Origin: an uncultured Centipeda sp.
Lineage (GTDB): Bacteria; Bacillota; Negativicutes; Selenomonadales; Selenomonadaceae
NCBI GenBank assembly: GCA_937925565.1
Contig: CALALM010000187.1
Span: 1 to 5,910 of the forward strand
Direction of reading: 5' to 3'
DNA length: 5,910 nucleotides
The translations under genes were made by a program, and so were the position numbers. Positions 5,859 to 5,910 of the stretch are shown piece by piece. A model generated the notes under the pieces. The model saw nothing but the letters and a program-made list of their open reading frames with translations. It was not told the origin of the DNA and ran no database searches. Positions within the stretch are counted from its first letter, which is position 1. Each line of letters starts with the position of its first letter.

Positions 5859-5910
5859 TTGCAAAAGCGAAATATCGTTGTGTTATCCATTGTCCTATCT
5901 TTTGCTATCC
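5859..5910 (+). CDS. Start of a probable exported or membrane protein (partial, runs off window)
   Basis: From TTG at 5859 the frame reads (M)QKRNIVVLSIVLSFAI and stays open to the end of the window. A short basic start followed by a hydrophobic run is typical of a signal peptide or an N-terminal membrane anchor. The start is chosen because a strong ribosome site lies 8 bases upstream; ATG at 5841 in the same frame would add MRRELI. It follows the right repeat by 33 bases after the orphan stop codon, so in a cassette-free chromosome it would sit directly behind the phosphorylase gene. Only 17 codons are visible and the product cannot be named. Confidence 0.55.
   Translation, partial: MQKRNIVVLSIVLSFAI

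Noticed and set aside
1..5910. CRISPR array, tRNA, rRNA or insertion-sequence transposase
   Set aside because: No regularly spaced repeats, no cloverleaf-like segment and no transposase motif seen on either strand.

Overview
The window (5,910 bases, all genes on the + strand) has two layers. The outer layer is a GC-rich chromosomal operon (hand-counted 60-base lines give about 55-73% GC) for the futalosine route to menaquinone. It holds a 5'-truncated mqnE, then mqnC, then a nucleoside phosphorylase of the MTAP/PNP family. The inner layer is a lower-GC block (sampled lines about 38-52% GC) of two genes. One is a 760-residue DEAH superfamily-2 helicase with a C-terminal HNH nuclease domain, and the other is an unrecognised 175-residue protein. 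The GC content, the anaerobe-like futalosine operon and the gene style suggest a Negativicutes relative such as Selenomonas. That is an impression, not proven by a marker gene.

Layout: mqnE 1-1030 (start lies before the window); mqnC 1027-2052 (ATGA overlap); phosphorylase 2054-2902 (1-nt gap); 48-nt junction; helicase-HNH 2951-5233; small partner 5233-5760 (TGATG overlap); a second copy of the last 20 codons plus stop of the phosphorylase gene at 5763-5825; then the start of a secreted or membrane protein gene at 5859, which runs off the window.

The key observation is that the foreign two-gene block is bracketed by a 67-bp direct repeat (2840-2906 and 5763-5829, 63/67 identical) made from the 3' end of the phosphorylase gene. 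All four differences are synonymous third-codon-position changes, so both copies encode exactly the same C-terminus and stop. The block therefore looks like a compact cargo cassette that arrived at the 3' end of a housekeeping gene while keeping that gene intact. No integrase or transposase lies between the repeats. Loss of 2,923 bp between the repeats would restore the ancestral operon without changing the protein.

Functionally, MqnE and MqnC are the two radical-SAM enzymes of the futalosine pathway. The phosphorylase probably removes the purine base between those two steps. The helicase-HNH plus small protein is best read as a candidate two-gene nucleic-acid-targeting, perhaps anti-phage, module. 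That role is inference from domain architecture and mobility, not shown by the sequence.
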